Below, one piece after another: positions 43,474-51,922 of a DNA stretch of 64,000 nucleotides (the stretch's first letter is position 1; each line of letters opens with the position of its first letter). A program made the position numbers and the translations under genes. The notes under the pieces are model-generated. The model was not told the DNA's origin. It was given only the letters and a program-made list of their open reading frames with translations, and did no database searches. This stretch comes from Pontivivens ytuae. GTDB lineage: Bacteria; Pseudomonadota; Alphaproteobacteria; Rhodobacterales; Rhodobacteraceae. The DNA lies in NCBI RefSeq assembly GCF_015679265.1, contig NZ_CP064942.1, positions 4,134,001 to 4,198,000 on the forward strand, written 5' to 3'.

Positions 43474-45927
43474 TCAAAGCTCGAAGTGATCGGCGGTGAG
43501 GCTCGACGCCTCGACCCCCGCAAACCGCACCGAGGTGGAGCCGAGGTCCAGCAGCGCGTCGTCGCCGTTCTGGCTGAGCGCGTCGAACACCTCGTCGATG
43601 CCGTCGAGGCGCAGCCGCTCCAGGTTCACCATGTCCACGCCCGCCTCGAAATCGGTGATCGTGTCCTCGCCGCTGCGGCGCGCGAAGATGAAGGTGTCGG
43701 CATCGGCGCCGCCGGTGAGCTGGTCGTCGTCGCGCCCACCCCAGAGCCGATCCTCGCCCTCGCCCCCGTCGAGCGTATCCTCACCGCGCCGCCCGAGCAT
43801 CCGGTCGTCGCCAAGCCCGCCGAGGCCGGTATCGTCGCCACGACCCAGCGAGATCACGTCATCGCCCTCCTTGCCGAAGACGAAATCGTCGTCGCGACCC
43901 GTGAAGATCCGCTCGTCGCTCTCGTCCCCGATGATGAAGTCGACCGCGTTCGAGCCGTCGCTCTGCAGCACGTCGACCGGCAGCAGCACACCGTCGAGCA
44001 CATGGGCGATGCCGTTCGATACCGGGATGTCGAGTGCGATCAGGTTGGGATCGGCCACGTCCGGATCCGCGTCTACAAGGCTCGCGCCGTTCACGCCGAG
44101 CGTCGCGCCGTCGAGCAGCGTCGGGATGCTCTCGGCGGCCAGCACGTCCTCGGAGCCAAGGGCGGCCGGGACCACGTGGTAGGAGAGGATATCCGTCAGC
44201 AGCCCGATCGGATCGCCCTGGCTCAGCAGCGTCAGCGCATCGACGAGGAAGCCGAACGCCTCGCCCTCATCCTCTCCCTCGAAGCCGAGCGCATTGGTGA
44301 GGCCGACGAAGGCCGCATCGTTCGGGGCGAAGACCGTGAGCGCAGCGTCGGGATCGTTCAGCGCGCCGGTGAGCCCTGTGAGTTCGACCGAAGTCAGCAG
44401 CAGGTCGAAATCGGTGGCATCCGTGTCGAACGCGCCACCGCTGGCAGCGACGATCCCGGCAAGCGTGGGCAGCTCCGGCTCCGCCGGCTCATTGCCGGGG
44501 ATGTCGATCGGCAGCAGCACCCGGTCGATGCCCTGGATCGTTCCGTTCTCCGCCGGGATATCCGGAACGACGATGTTCGGGTTGGCCACATCGGGTTCGT
44601 TGTCGACGAGTTCGGTGCCCTCCGACCCGAAGGTCGCACCGTCGAGCAGCGTCTGCACGGCCTCGGCGTCGTCGACCTCCTCCGCCGACTTCGCGCCGGG
44701 CGAGACGTGGTAGAGGAGCACGTCGGTCAGCAGCGGGATCGGATCGCCGCCGCCAAGCTCGGTCAGCGCGGCGACGATGGCGTCGAAGACCGCGTCCTCG
44801 TCGGACGTGTCACCTTGGAAGCCGAGATCGACGGCAAGCTGCGTGAACGCCGCATCCGTCGGGGCGAAGACCGTGACATCGTCCAGCCCGCGCACTGTCT
44901 CCGTCAAACCCGCTGCGTCGAGCGCACGGACGAGCAGATCGAAGTCGTCGGAGCCTGCGGCGATGTCCACGATGTTCTCGGGTGCGGGCTCGTTGCCGGG
45001 AATGTCGATCGGCAGCAGCACCCGGTCGATACCCTGGATCGTTCCGTTCGCGGCGTTGATGTCGGGGGCCACGATGTTGGGGTTGGCGACGTTGGGCTCG
45101 TTGTCGATCAGCTCCGTGCCCTCGGAGCCGAAGGTCGCCCCCTCCAGCAGCGTCGCGACCGCCTCCTCGGTGTCGACCTCAGCCGCCGTCTTCGCACCCG
45201 GAGAGACGTGGTAGAGGAGCACGTCAGTCAGCAGCGGGATCGGATCGCCGCCGCCGAGCTCTGTCAGCGCGGCAACGATGGCGTCGAACACCGCATCTTC
45301 ATCGGAGGTATCGCCTTCGAAGCCGAGATCGACGGCAAGCTGGGTGAACGCCGCATCGGTCGGCGCAAACACCGTGACGTCCGTCAGCCCCTGCACCGTC
45401 TCCACCAGCCCGGCCGCTTCGAGTGCGCGGACCACGAGATCGAAATCCTCCGACCCCGCCGCGATCTCCACGATGTTGGGTGCAGGCTCACCGGCGCCGA
45501 ACCGGGAGTACTCCACCCCGCGGCCGAAGATGTTGAAGTCGTGGCCAACCATCAGCTCTGCGCCTGGCTCCGGCACATGGTTGACGAAGGTGAAGTAGTC
45601 CTCGTCACCGTGCTCCTGCTCGATCTCCACCAGGATGAAGCGGTTGCCGTCCTGATCAAAGACCTCGTAGGCGCGCTCGGCATAGATCTGCCCGCCATTG
45701 CCCTCATCCGCGCCGAAGCGGGCCAGCGTCGCCTCCTGCCCGCGGAAATCGACCGCACGCTCGTTGAAGAGGAGGCTGTCGCCGGACAGGCGGTTGTCGT
45801 TGTCCGTCACCGAGATCTGGATCGTCGGGGCGGGCGGCAGGGTGAAACTCACCCCTGTCGAGATCTGGCCTTCGCCGATATCGCTTTCGGCGAAGGCCGT
45901 GAAGTTGAACGTTCGTGAATCAGGCAT
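43474..45927 (-). CDS. Secreted protein with three FAS1 domains and RTX repeats
   Basis: 817 residues, no signal peptide. Residues 1-145 form a short beta domain. FAS1 domains follow at about 150-314, 317-482 and 487-655, each with [10 protein letters not shown] (third: TVFAPNDAAF) and the YHV box. RTX calcium-binding nonapeptides (GGxGxDxxx-type, such as GKEGDDVISLGRGDD) occupy about 668-740. The C-terminus ends SLTADHFEL, consistent with a type I secretion signal. The first two FAS1 domains are nearly identical. It is acidic (Asp/Glu-rich), likely a Ca-stabilised adhesion protein. A FAS1 lipoprotein gene lies 37 bp upstream on the same strand. Confidence 0.9.
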   Translation of the reverse strand: MPDSRTFNFTAFAESDIGEGQISTGVSFTLPPAPTIQISVTDNDNRLSGDSLLFNERAVDFRGQEATLARFGADEGNGGQIYAERAYEVFDQDGNRFILVEIEQEHGDEDYFTFVNHVPEPGAELMVGHDFNIFGRGVEYSRFGAGEPAPNIVEIAAGSEDFDLVVRALEAAGLVETVQGLTDVTVFAPTDAAFTQLAVDLGFEGDTSDEDAVFDAIVAALTELGGGDPIPLLTDVLLYHVSPGAKTAAEVDTEEAVATLLEGATFGSEGTELIDNEPNVANPNIVAPDINAANGTIQGIDRVLLPIDIPGNEPAPENIVDIAAGSDDFDLLVRALDAAGLTETVRGLDDVTVFAPTDAAFTQLAVDLGFQGDTSDEDAVFDAIVAALTELGGGDPIPLLTDVLLYHVSPGAKSAEEVDDAEAVQTLLDGATFGSEGTELVDNEPDVANPNIVVPDIPAENGTIQGIDRVLLPIDIPGNEPAEPELPTLAGIVAASGGAFDTDATDFDLLLTSVELTGLTGALNDPDAALTVFAPNDAAFVGLTNALGFEGEDEGEAFGFLVDALTLLSQGDPIGLLTDILSYHVVPAALGSEDVLAAESIPTLLDGATLGVNGASLVDADPDVADPNLIALDIPVSNGIAHVLDGVLLPVDVLQSDGSNAVDFIIGDESDERIFTGRDDDFVFGKEGDDVISLGRGDDTGLGGLGDDRMLGRRGEDTLDGGEGEDRLWGGRDDDQLTGGADADTFIFARRSGEDTITDFEAGVDMVNLERLRLDGIDEVFDALSQNGDDALLDLGSTSVRFAGVEASSLTADHFEL
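44485..45477 (-). repeat. Tandem duplication of a FAS1 domain
   Basis: Residues 151-314 (DNA 45477-44986) and 318-481 (44976-44485) repeat at a 501-bp period with only scattered differences, for example identical LLYHVSPGAK and GTIQGIDRVLLPIDIPGNEPA. DNA identity is high along nearly the whole length, so the duplication is recent or homogenised by gene conversion. The third FAS1 domain is clearly divergent. Confidence 0.85.
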
Positions 45928-45963
45928 CTCAAACTCTCCTCAAGACAGGGGTGAAGGCTTCCG

Positions 45964-46458
45964 TCAGCTCGGAAGAAGGACGGTGTCGATGACGTGGATC
46001 ACGCCGTTCGACGCCATGATGTCGGGGGTCACGACGGTCGCGTTGTTCACGCGCACACCGCTGGTGCCGTCGACCGCGACCGACTGGCCGTTCACCGTGT
46101 CCACGCTCAGCGTCTGGCCCGCGAGATCGGCGGCGAGCACCCGGCCCGGCACGACGTGATAGGTCAGCACGGCGGCGAGCTGCTCCTGATTGGCGGGCTC
46201 CAGCAGGCTCTCGACGGTGCCCGCGGGAAGGGCGGCGAAGGCGGCATCGGTCGGCGCGAAGACGGTGAACGGACCCGGGCCCTTCAGCGTCTCGACAAGG
46301 CCCGCGGCCTGAACCGCGGCAACGAGGGTGTTGAAGTCGTCCGCGGCGATAGCGGTGTCGACAATGTCGGGCCCGGCGGCGGTCATCCCGGCGCAGCCCG
46401 TGAGCAGCCCTGCCCCGGTGAGGCCGGCCGTTGCGATCAGAAACCTGCGGCGATCCAT
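45964..46458 (-). CDS. FAS1-domain lipoprotein
   Basis: 164 residues. Signal peptide with a lipobox, [24 protein letters not shown]; the twin Arg also allows Tat export. A single FAS1 domain follows: [52 protein letters not shown] and [14 protein letters not shown]. Probably surface- or periplasm-anchored adhesion protein. It lies 36 bp upstream of the RTX/FAS1 gene on the same strand, so they may be co-expressed. Confidence 0.93.
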   Translation of the reverse strand: MDRRRFLIATAGLTGAGLLTGCAGMTAAGPDIVDTAIAADDFNTLVAAVQAAGLVETLKGPGPFTVFAPTDAAFAALPAGTVESLLEPANQEQLAAVLTYHVVPGRVLAADLAGQTLSVDTVNGQSVAVDGTSGVRVNNATVVTPDIMASNGVIHVIDTVLLPS

Positions 46459-46613
46459 GGTGTCTCTCCTGTCTGTGGCCCGGCCTGTTCGGACGGACGC
46501 GATGGCTTATGATTTTCCGTGTGCAATTTTCACACGCGCTACAGGGTGACGCAGTTGGGCCGAAGGTCAACATATCGGGTGGAATTTTTTTACACGGCGC
46601 ATATGCTTGGATC

Positions 46614-47465
46614 ATGAACGGTGAACCGACAGATCTGGGATCGAACGCTTTTCTCCGCGTTCTCAGGGGCTTGCTCCGCCCTCTCGTGCGCACGCTGATT
46701 GCGCGCGGGGTGACTCTTCCGTCGGTTTATCGGCTGCTGAAACAGGTCTATGTCGAGGTGGCGGAGAGTGATTTCCGTCTCGATGACGAACCGCCGACCG
46801 ACAGCCGCATCAGTCTTCTGACCGGGGTGCACCGCCGCGACGTGCGCGCGATCCGCACGGCGGAGGACGATCCCGACGCGCCGCTGCGCCAGCGCACGAC
46901 CCTGCTCGCGACGGTCGTCGGAAGCTGGCTCGCCAACCCCGAGACGCGGGACGAGGACGGCTCACCGCGCCCCCTGCCCAAGGCGGGCGAGGACGAGCCG
47001 AATTTCGAGAGCCTGGTGCGCGCCATAAACCGCGACGTGCGTCCCCGCACCCTGCTCGACGAACTGATGCGGCAGGGCCTCGTGGCGGAGCGGGAGGATG
47101 GCCTGCTGGAGCTGACGCCCGACGCCGTCCTCGGCCCGGCGGAGGACGATCAGAAGATGGTGTTCTTCGCTGCCAACGTGGGCGACCACCTTGCTGCGGC
47201 AGCCGAAAACATGCTGGCCGACCAGCCGCCCTTCCTCGAACGGGCCGTCTTCTACAACCGTCTGCGCCCCGGTTCGGTCGACGAGATCGAGGCCGCCGCA
47301 CGCACACTCAGCCAGGACATGCTGGTCGAGGTGAACCGGCGGGCGCGCGCGTATCAATCCGACGACAAAGACGCGCCCGAGGGCTCTCACCGCTTCCGCT
47401 TCGGCGTATATTTCTATAGAGAAAACAAGGCGTCGGCGGACAGGCCCGACGGGAACGAGGACTGA
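46614..47465 (+). CDS. DUF6502-family protein
   Basis: 283 residues from ATG 46614. Matches the DUF6502 layout: N-terminal LRGLLRPLVRTLIARGVTLPSVYRLLKQVYVEVAES, then a winged-helix-like RISLLTGVHRRDVRAIR and middle FESLVRAINRDVRPRTLLDELMRQGLVAERED. Basic N-terminus and HTH-like segment suggest nucleic-acid binding; role unknown. It starts a two-gene unit with the DUF5666 protein (3-bp gap). Confidence 0.85.
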   Translation: MNGEPTDLGSNAFLRVLRGLLRPLVRTLIARGVTLPSVYRLLKQVYVEVAESDFRLDDEPPTDSRISLLTGVHRRDVRAIRTAEDDPDAPLRQRTTLLATVVGSWLANPETRDEDGSPRPLPKAGEDEPNFESLVRAINRDVRPRTLLDELMRQGLVAEREDGLLELTPDAVLGPAEDDQKMVFFAANVGDHLAAAAENMLADQPPFLERAVFYNRLRPGSVDEIEAAARTLSQDMLVEVNRRARAYQSDDKDAPEGSHRFRFGVYFYRENKASADRPDGNED

Positions 47466-47468
47466 GAG

Positions 47469-48428
47469 GTGGCGGGTTTGAGGCGCAGGCAACTCCTCGC
47501 GGGCGCGGCCGCGACGGCACTGGCGGGCTGTGCCGCACCCTTCATCGTGGCCGACCGGGAGCGCGACCCGTTGGAGGGCGGCATCGGCGGCACCGGCATC
47601 GTCGGCCTGCTCACCGATTTCGGCAGCGTCATAGTGGGCGGCCTGCGGGTCGAGCTCGACCGCGGCACGCGCATCGTGAGCGCCTTTGGCTCTACGGATG
47701 AGGATGCGCTGGCCATCGGCACACCGCTCAGCGTCGAGGCGCGGCGCGACCGCGGGGCGCTGGTCGCGGCCCGGATCTTCCTGACGCAACCGCTGATCGG
47801 CGCGGTCAGTGCGGGGGCCGATAGTGTTCCGCGCGTGAACGGCGTCGCGATGCAGATCGAGCCCGGCGCACTCGGCACGGCCGCGCCCGGCACGCGCGTC
47901 TCCGTCAGCGGCATCTGGGATGGCGAGACCGTGATCGCGAGCCGGATCGACGCGGCACCCGACCCGCGCGACGTCATCGCCGGGGTGGTCCGTCGCGACG
48001 CCGCCGGTCAACTCAGCATCGGCGGCACTATGCTTCAGATCGGCGCCAACCAGCCGCGCCCCCTGCCCGGCCGTTTCGCCACCGCCATCGGCCGCTTCGC
48101 CGACGGTGTGCTGACGACCGAGCGTGTCACGCTGGGGCGGTTCGCGGGCAGCGCCGGCGATCTGCGGCAGCTCGCGGTGGAGGGGTATCTGGAACCCGTC
48201 ACCGCCGATCCCGGTTTCCGCATCGCGGGCCTCGGGCACAGCTTCGACGAGCAGGTGCAGCTCGCCCCGCTGGCGCGGGAACGTGCGGTCTACTACGGGC
48301 CCTATGACGGCGAGTTCCGGGCGGCGCAGGCTCTCATCCTGCCACAACGCTTCGACACGCGCCGGACGCTGCTGCGCACCCGCCTCACCGATCCGACGGC
48401 GAGTGAGGTGGTGGGTCTGCGCCCCTGA
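47469..48428 (+). CDS. DUF5666-domain lipoprotein
   Basis: 319 residues from GTG 47469. Signal peptide with Tat-like RRR and lipobox (LLAGAAATALAGCAAP). Three or four beta-barrel DUF5666 modules follow, with GTGIVGLLTDFGSVIVGGLRVELD, VSGIWDGETVIASRIDA, GVVRRDAAGQLSIGGT and VEGYLEPVTADPGFRIAG. It follows the DUF6502 gene by 3 bp, a pairing often seen. Its C-terminal 44 bp overlap the convergent endonuclease III gene. Confidence 0.88.
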   Translation: MAGLRRRQLLAGAAATALAGCAAPFIVADRERDPLEGGIGGTGIVGLLTDFGSVIVGGLRVELDRGTRIVSAFGSTDEDALAIGTPLSVEARRDRGALVAARIFLTQPLIGAVSAGADSVPRVNGVAMQIEPGALGTAAPGTRVSVSGIWDGETVIASRIDAAPDPRDVIAGVVRRDAAGQLSIGGTMLQIGANQPRPLPGRFATAIGRFADGVLTTERVTLGRFAGSAGDLRQLAVEGYLEPVTADPGFRIAGLGHSFDEQVQLAPLARERAVYYGPYDGEFRAAQALILPQRFDTRRTLLRTRLTDPTASEVVGLRP

Positions 48429-49119
48429 CGACCCGCGCCGAGCGGCAGAGATCCGCGATCGGGCAATGATGACAGCTCGGGCTGGTCGGCCGGCAATGAC
48501 GCTGCCCGAGGATCTTGACCACCTGATGATGCGCATCGAGATCGTCGGCGCTCCAATTCGGCGGCAGCAGAGGCATGACGATATCGTAGGCCTGCCGCAC
48601 CGTGGCGCGAGCCCCGATCACACCGACCCGGCGCAGCACTCGGACATGGTGGGAGTCCACGACCAGCGCGGGCCTGCGCCACGTGCTGAAATTCAGGATC
48701 GCCGCCGCCACCTTCCGCCCGACACCCGGCAGCCGTTCGAGCACCTCGAGCGCTTCCGGCACCGGCAAGTCCCCGATCCGCTCGAGCGATGGCACCCCAT
48801 CGGCCCCGCTGATCGCGGCCAGAGCGCCCTGGATCTGCGGCGCTTTCGTCTCGGGAAAGGTGACGTCGTGGATGGTGTCGCGTATCCCTTGCTCCGACGC
48901 GTCGCGCACGGCCGCCCAGGAGCCGTACCGCAGCCAGAGCCGCCGGAAAGCGGCCTTCGACACAGCACCCTTCGTCCGCCCGCTGAGTTGCGCCAGCACG
49001 AGCTGGCTGACCGGATCAAGCCGCGAATAGTCGGTGGGCGGACCGAACGCCTCCATCAGGCGCCGGTGGATCTCCGCCAGCAGCGCCGGGCGTCCGTCGA
49101 GATTGAGCGCGAGTTGCAT
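48385..49119 (-). CDS. Endonuclease III-family DNA glycosylase
   Basis: 244 residues. HhH-GPD fold: catalytic LPGVGRKVAAAIL (Lys) and VVDSHHVRVLRRVG (Asp), then a C-terminal [4Fe-4S] loop C-x6-C-x2-C-x5-C (CRPTSPSCHHCPIADLC). Both catalytic residues and all cluster Cys are present. It is longer at both ends than E. coli Nth and less similar in the N-half, so it may be a Nth paralogue. Repairs oxidised pyrimidines. The 3' end overlaps the DUF5666 gene. Confidence 0.88.
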   Translation of the reverse strand: MQLALNLDGRPALLAEIHRRLMEAFGPPTDYSRLDPVSQLVLAQLSGRTKGAVSKAAFRRLWLRYGSWAAVRDASEQGIRDTIHDVTFPETKAPQIQGALAAISGADGVPSLERIGDLPVPEALEVLERLPGVGRKVAAAILNFSTWRRPALVVDSHHVRVLRRVGVIGARATVRQAYDIVMPLLPPNWSADDLDAHHQVVKILGQRHCRPTSPSCHHCPIADLCRSARVVRGADPPPHSPSDR

Positions 49120-49161
49120 GATGCCTCAGCATACACGCAAAACGAGAACAAAGAAAGAACA

Positions 49162-49320
49162 TCAGCGCTTGGGCGTCTCGTCGTAGTCCGTGATCAGGAT
49201 GCGCCGACTGTCGCCTTCGGGATCCTCGAACTGCCGCGATCGCAGCGCCCAGAAGAACGCCGCGAGGCCGAGCCCGCCGAGCAGCAGCGAGGCCGGGATC
49301 AGGTAGACCAGCACCGTCAT
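49162..49320 (-). CDS. ccoS: cbb3 oxidase assembly protein CcoS
   Basis: 52 residues from ATG 49320 (overlap ATGA with ccoI). One N-terminal membrane helix (VLVYLIPASLLLGGLGLAAFFWAL) then the family R-S-x-Q-[FY]-[ED]-D-P-E-G motif (RSRQFEDPEGDSRRIL). CcoS is needed for cofactor insertion into CcoN. Last gene of ccoGHIS. Confidence 0.95.
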   Translation of the reverse strand: MTVLVYLIPASLLLGGLGLAAFFWALRSRQFEDPEGDSRRILITDYDETPKR

Positions 49321-51461
49321 GAGACCCTCCTGAGCCGCAATGCGTTCAACGACACGGTAACCGAGGAGGCCGACATCGCCAAGGCGGCCGCCAGCGGCGT
49401 GGCGAACCCGGCGAGCGCGATGGGGATCGCGACGAGGTTGTAGAGGGTCGCGATGTTGAAGTTCTCCTTGATCCGCCGCGTGGCCGAGCGGGCGGTTGCG
49501 ACGGCGACCGGCAGCGGCTCCAGCGAGCGGCCCAGCAGCACGATGTCGGAGACGGCGCGGGCGGCCTCCAGCGCGCTTGCGGGCGAGATCGAGGCATGGG
49601 CGGCAGCGAGCGCGGCGGTGTCGTTGAGCCCGTCGCCGACCATCAGGACGCGGGCGCCCTCCTCCGCCAGTGCCTCGACGGCGCGGACCTTGTCGTCGGG
49701 CAGCAGGCCCGCCTGCCAGGTCTCGATGCCGGTGCGCGCGGCGACCCGCGCGACCGCGGGGGCGGTGTCGCCGGAGAGCAGTACCGTGCGAAAACCCTTG
49801 GCCTGCAGTGCCGCGACCGCCTCGGCCGCACCCGGCCGCAGGCGATCCTCGAAGCGGAAGACGTGGACGGCGTCGCCGATGGCGAGGTAGGTCGCGGTCT
49901 CCTCCACCGGTTCGGCCCCGACCCAGGCGGCGCGGCCGAGGCGCACCGGGTTGCCGCGCCACGTGCCCTCGATGCCGCAACCGGGCACCTCCTTCAGGTC
50001 GGCGAGCCGCGCGGCTGCCGTCTCCCGCAGATCGGTGTTCAGCGCGCGGGCGAGTGGGTGGGCGGATCCGGCGGCGAGCGCCACGGCGACGGCGCGCACC
50101 TCGGCGGGCTTCTCTCGCGCGTCGAGGGGCAGCGGCTCGCCCTCCGTCAACGTGCCGGTCTTGTCGAAGACGACCGTGTCGACCTCGGCCAACCGCTCCA
50201 ACGCGGTGGCACTCTTGATGAGCAGGCCCTGGCGGAACAGCGCCCCCGACGCGGCGGTGGTCACCGCCGGAACCGCGAGGCCGAGGGCGCAGGGACAGGT
50301 GATGATAAGCGTCGCCACCGCGATGTTCATGGCGAGGCGCGCATCCCCGGTCGCGGCCATCCAGGCGGCGAAGGCGGCGAGGGAGAGCAGGTGCACGACC
50401 GGCGCGTAGATCTGCGCGGCCCGGTCGGCGAGCGAGGTGTAGCGGTTGCGCGAGGCCTCGGCGATCGAGACAAGATCCGCCATCCGGTGCAGCGAACTGT
50501 CCTGTCCCGCCGCGGTCACGCGCAGCGTGAGCGGGCCGGTCAAGTTCACCTCACCGGCGGCCAGCGCGCTGTCGGGACCGGCGGGGACCGGCAGGCTCTC
50601 CCCGGTCAGGTGAGAGCGATCGACCTCGCTTGCGCCCTCGGTCACTACGCCGTCGGCAGGCACGCGGGCGCCCGGCAGGACGCGGATCAGATCGCCGGGG
50701 CGCAGGTCGGCCACCGCGACCAAATCGCCGTCGGGTCGCAGGGCGCGCGGCACTTCGAGTGCGGCCAGTTCCTCCGCCGCCGATCGGGCGACGGAGCGGG
50801 TGCGCTGGTCGAGATACCGACCCGCGAGCAGGAAGAAGGTCAACGACAAAGCCGCGTCGAAATAGGCGTGCCGCCCACTCTCCGCCGTCTCGTAGATCGA
50901 CATGGCGGCGGCCAGCACGATGGCGAGCGAGATCGGCACGTCCATGTTGAGCCGCCAGCCCTTCAGCGCTGACCATGCGCTGGCAAAGAACGGCTGGGCG
51001 GAAAACGCGATCGTCGGCAGCGCGATCGCGGCGGAGATCCAGTGGAAGAGGTCGCGCGTCGCCTCCGTCGCACCCGACCAGACGGCGACCGATAGCAGCA
51101 TCACGTTCATCATCGAGAAGCCCGCGACGCCGAGGCGCAGCAGCAGCGCGCGGGCGCGCCGGTCGCTCTCGCTTGCGGTGAGCATCCCCTCGTCGAGCTC
51201 GCGGGCCTCGAAGCCGGCGCGCTGCAGCGCTTCGGAAAGGGCCGTCGCATCGCCCTCAGGCGCATCGATCCGCGCCCGCTTCAGCGTGAGGTTCACCCGG
51301 GCGGAGCGGACACCGGGCTGGGCACGCAGCACCCGCTCCACATCCGCGATGCAGCCCGCACAGTGGATGCCAGGCAGGGACAGCAGGATCTGCCCTGCCC
51401 CCTCAGCCGCCACCTCCTGCGCCAGCGGAGCGGCGACGCAGCCCGGGCAGCCTCCACTCAT
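49317..51461 (-). CDS. ccoI: Copper P-type ATPase CcoI
   Basis: 714 residues. An N-terminal SGGCPGC Cys cluster precedes a heavy-metal-associated domain (CAGC at 34-37). The P1B-ATPase core has CPC in ITCPCALGL, the phosphorylation site DKTGTLTEGE and the hinge MVGDGLNDTAAL. Supplies copper for the CuB site of the cbb3 oxidase across the inner membrane. Start codon overlaps ccoH, its stop overlaps ccoS. Confidence 0.96.
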   Translation of the reverse strand: MSGGCPGCVAAPLAQEVAAEGAGQILLSLPGIHCAGCIADVERVLRAQPGVRSARVNLTLKRARIDAPEGDATALSEALQRAGFEARELDEGMLTASESDRRARALLLRLGVAGFSMMNVMLLSVAVWSGATEATRDLFHWISAAIALPTIAFSAQPFFASAWSALKGWRLNMDVPISLAIVLAAAMSIYETAESGRHAYFDAALSLTFFLLAGRYLDQRTRSVARSAAEELAALEVPRALRPDGDLVAVADLRPGDLIRVLPGARVPADGVVTEGASEVDRSHLTGESLPVPAGPDSALAAGEVNLTGPLTLRVTAAGQDSSLHRMADLVSIAEASRNRYTSLADRAAQIYAPVVHLLSLAAFAAWMAATGDARLAMNIAVATLIITCPCALGLAVPAVTTAASGALFRQGLLIKSATALERLAEVDTVVFDKTGTLTEGEPLPLDAREKPAEVRAVAVALAAGSAHPLARALNTDLRETAAARLADLKEVPGCGIEGTWRGNPVRLGRAAWVGAEPVEETATYLAIGDAVHVFRFEDRLRPGAAEAVAALQAKGFRTVLLSGDTAPAVARVAARTGIETWQAGLLPDDKVRAVEALAEEGARVLMVGDGLNDTAALAAAHASISPASALEAARAVSDIVLLGRSLEPLPVAVATARSATRRIKENFNIATLYNLVAIPIALAGFATPLAAALAMSASSVTVSLNALRLRRVS

Positions 51462-51922
51462 CCCGCGTCCCCGGTCAGCACGATGACGCGCTGGCGGAAC
51501 TGGGTACCGTCGGCGGCCTCGGCCACCATGCGCAGGTTCCAGTTGCCGGGACCGAGATCGACCGGGGCCACATGATGGCGCCCGTCGAAGGTGAAGGCGG
51601 GGACGACGTCCTCACCCACATGGGTCGCGCGGCCCAGCACGCCGTCTAGGCTCACCGGCTCCACCGGCGCGCCATCCGCATCGAGGATCGAGAGCCGGAT
51701 CATGCCGTCCACGAGGCGGGCCGACACGTCCCAGCCGAGCGCCTCCTGCGCGGCGCGGTCGGCGTCGAAATGCTGGCTTGCGACGTAGGAGTTCTTTACC
51801 TCCAGCCCCGGGAAGGTCCGCACCGCGTTCACGGCGAGCGTCATGTTCACCGTGATGATGATGGTGAAGGCGGAGGCGATGGCGAAGAAGACCTGACGGC
51901 CGGTGATGGGATGCGCGATCAT
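51458..51922 (-). CDS. ccoH: cbb3 oxidase assembly protein CcoH (FixH)
   Basis: 154 residues. One N-terminal membrane helix (FFAIASAFTIIITVNMTLAVNAV) and a periplasmic Ig-like domain with GLEVKNSYVASQHFDADRAAQEALGWD. FixH-type proteins aid oxidase assembly. Overlaps ccoG and ccoI by ATGA. Confidence 0.95.
   Translation of the reverse strand: MIAHPITGRQVFFAIASAFTIIITVNMTLAVNAVRTFPGLEVKNSYVASQHFDADRAAQEALGWDVSARLVDGMIRLSILDADGAPVEPVSLDGVLGRATHVGEDVVPAFTFDGRHHVAPVDLGPGNWNLRMVAEAADGTQFRQRVIVLTGDAG

Noticed and set aside
43486..45918. 810-residue frame opposite the FAS1/RTX gene
   Set aside because: It shows the mirror of the FAS1 repeats and no protein features; antisense shadow.
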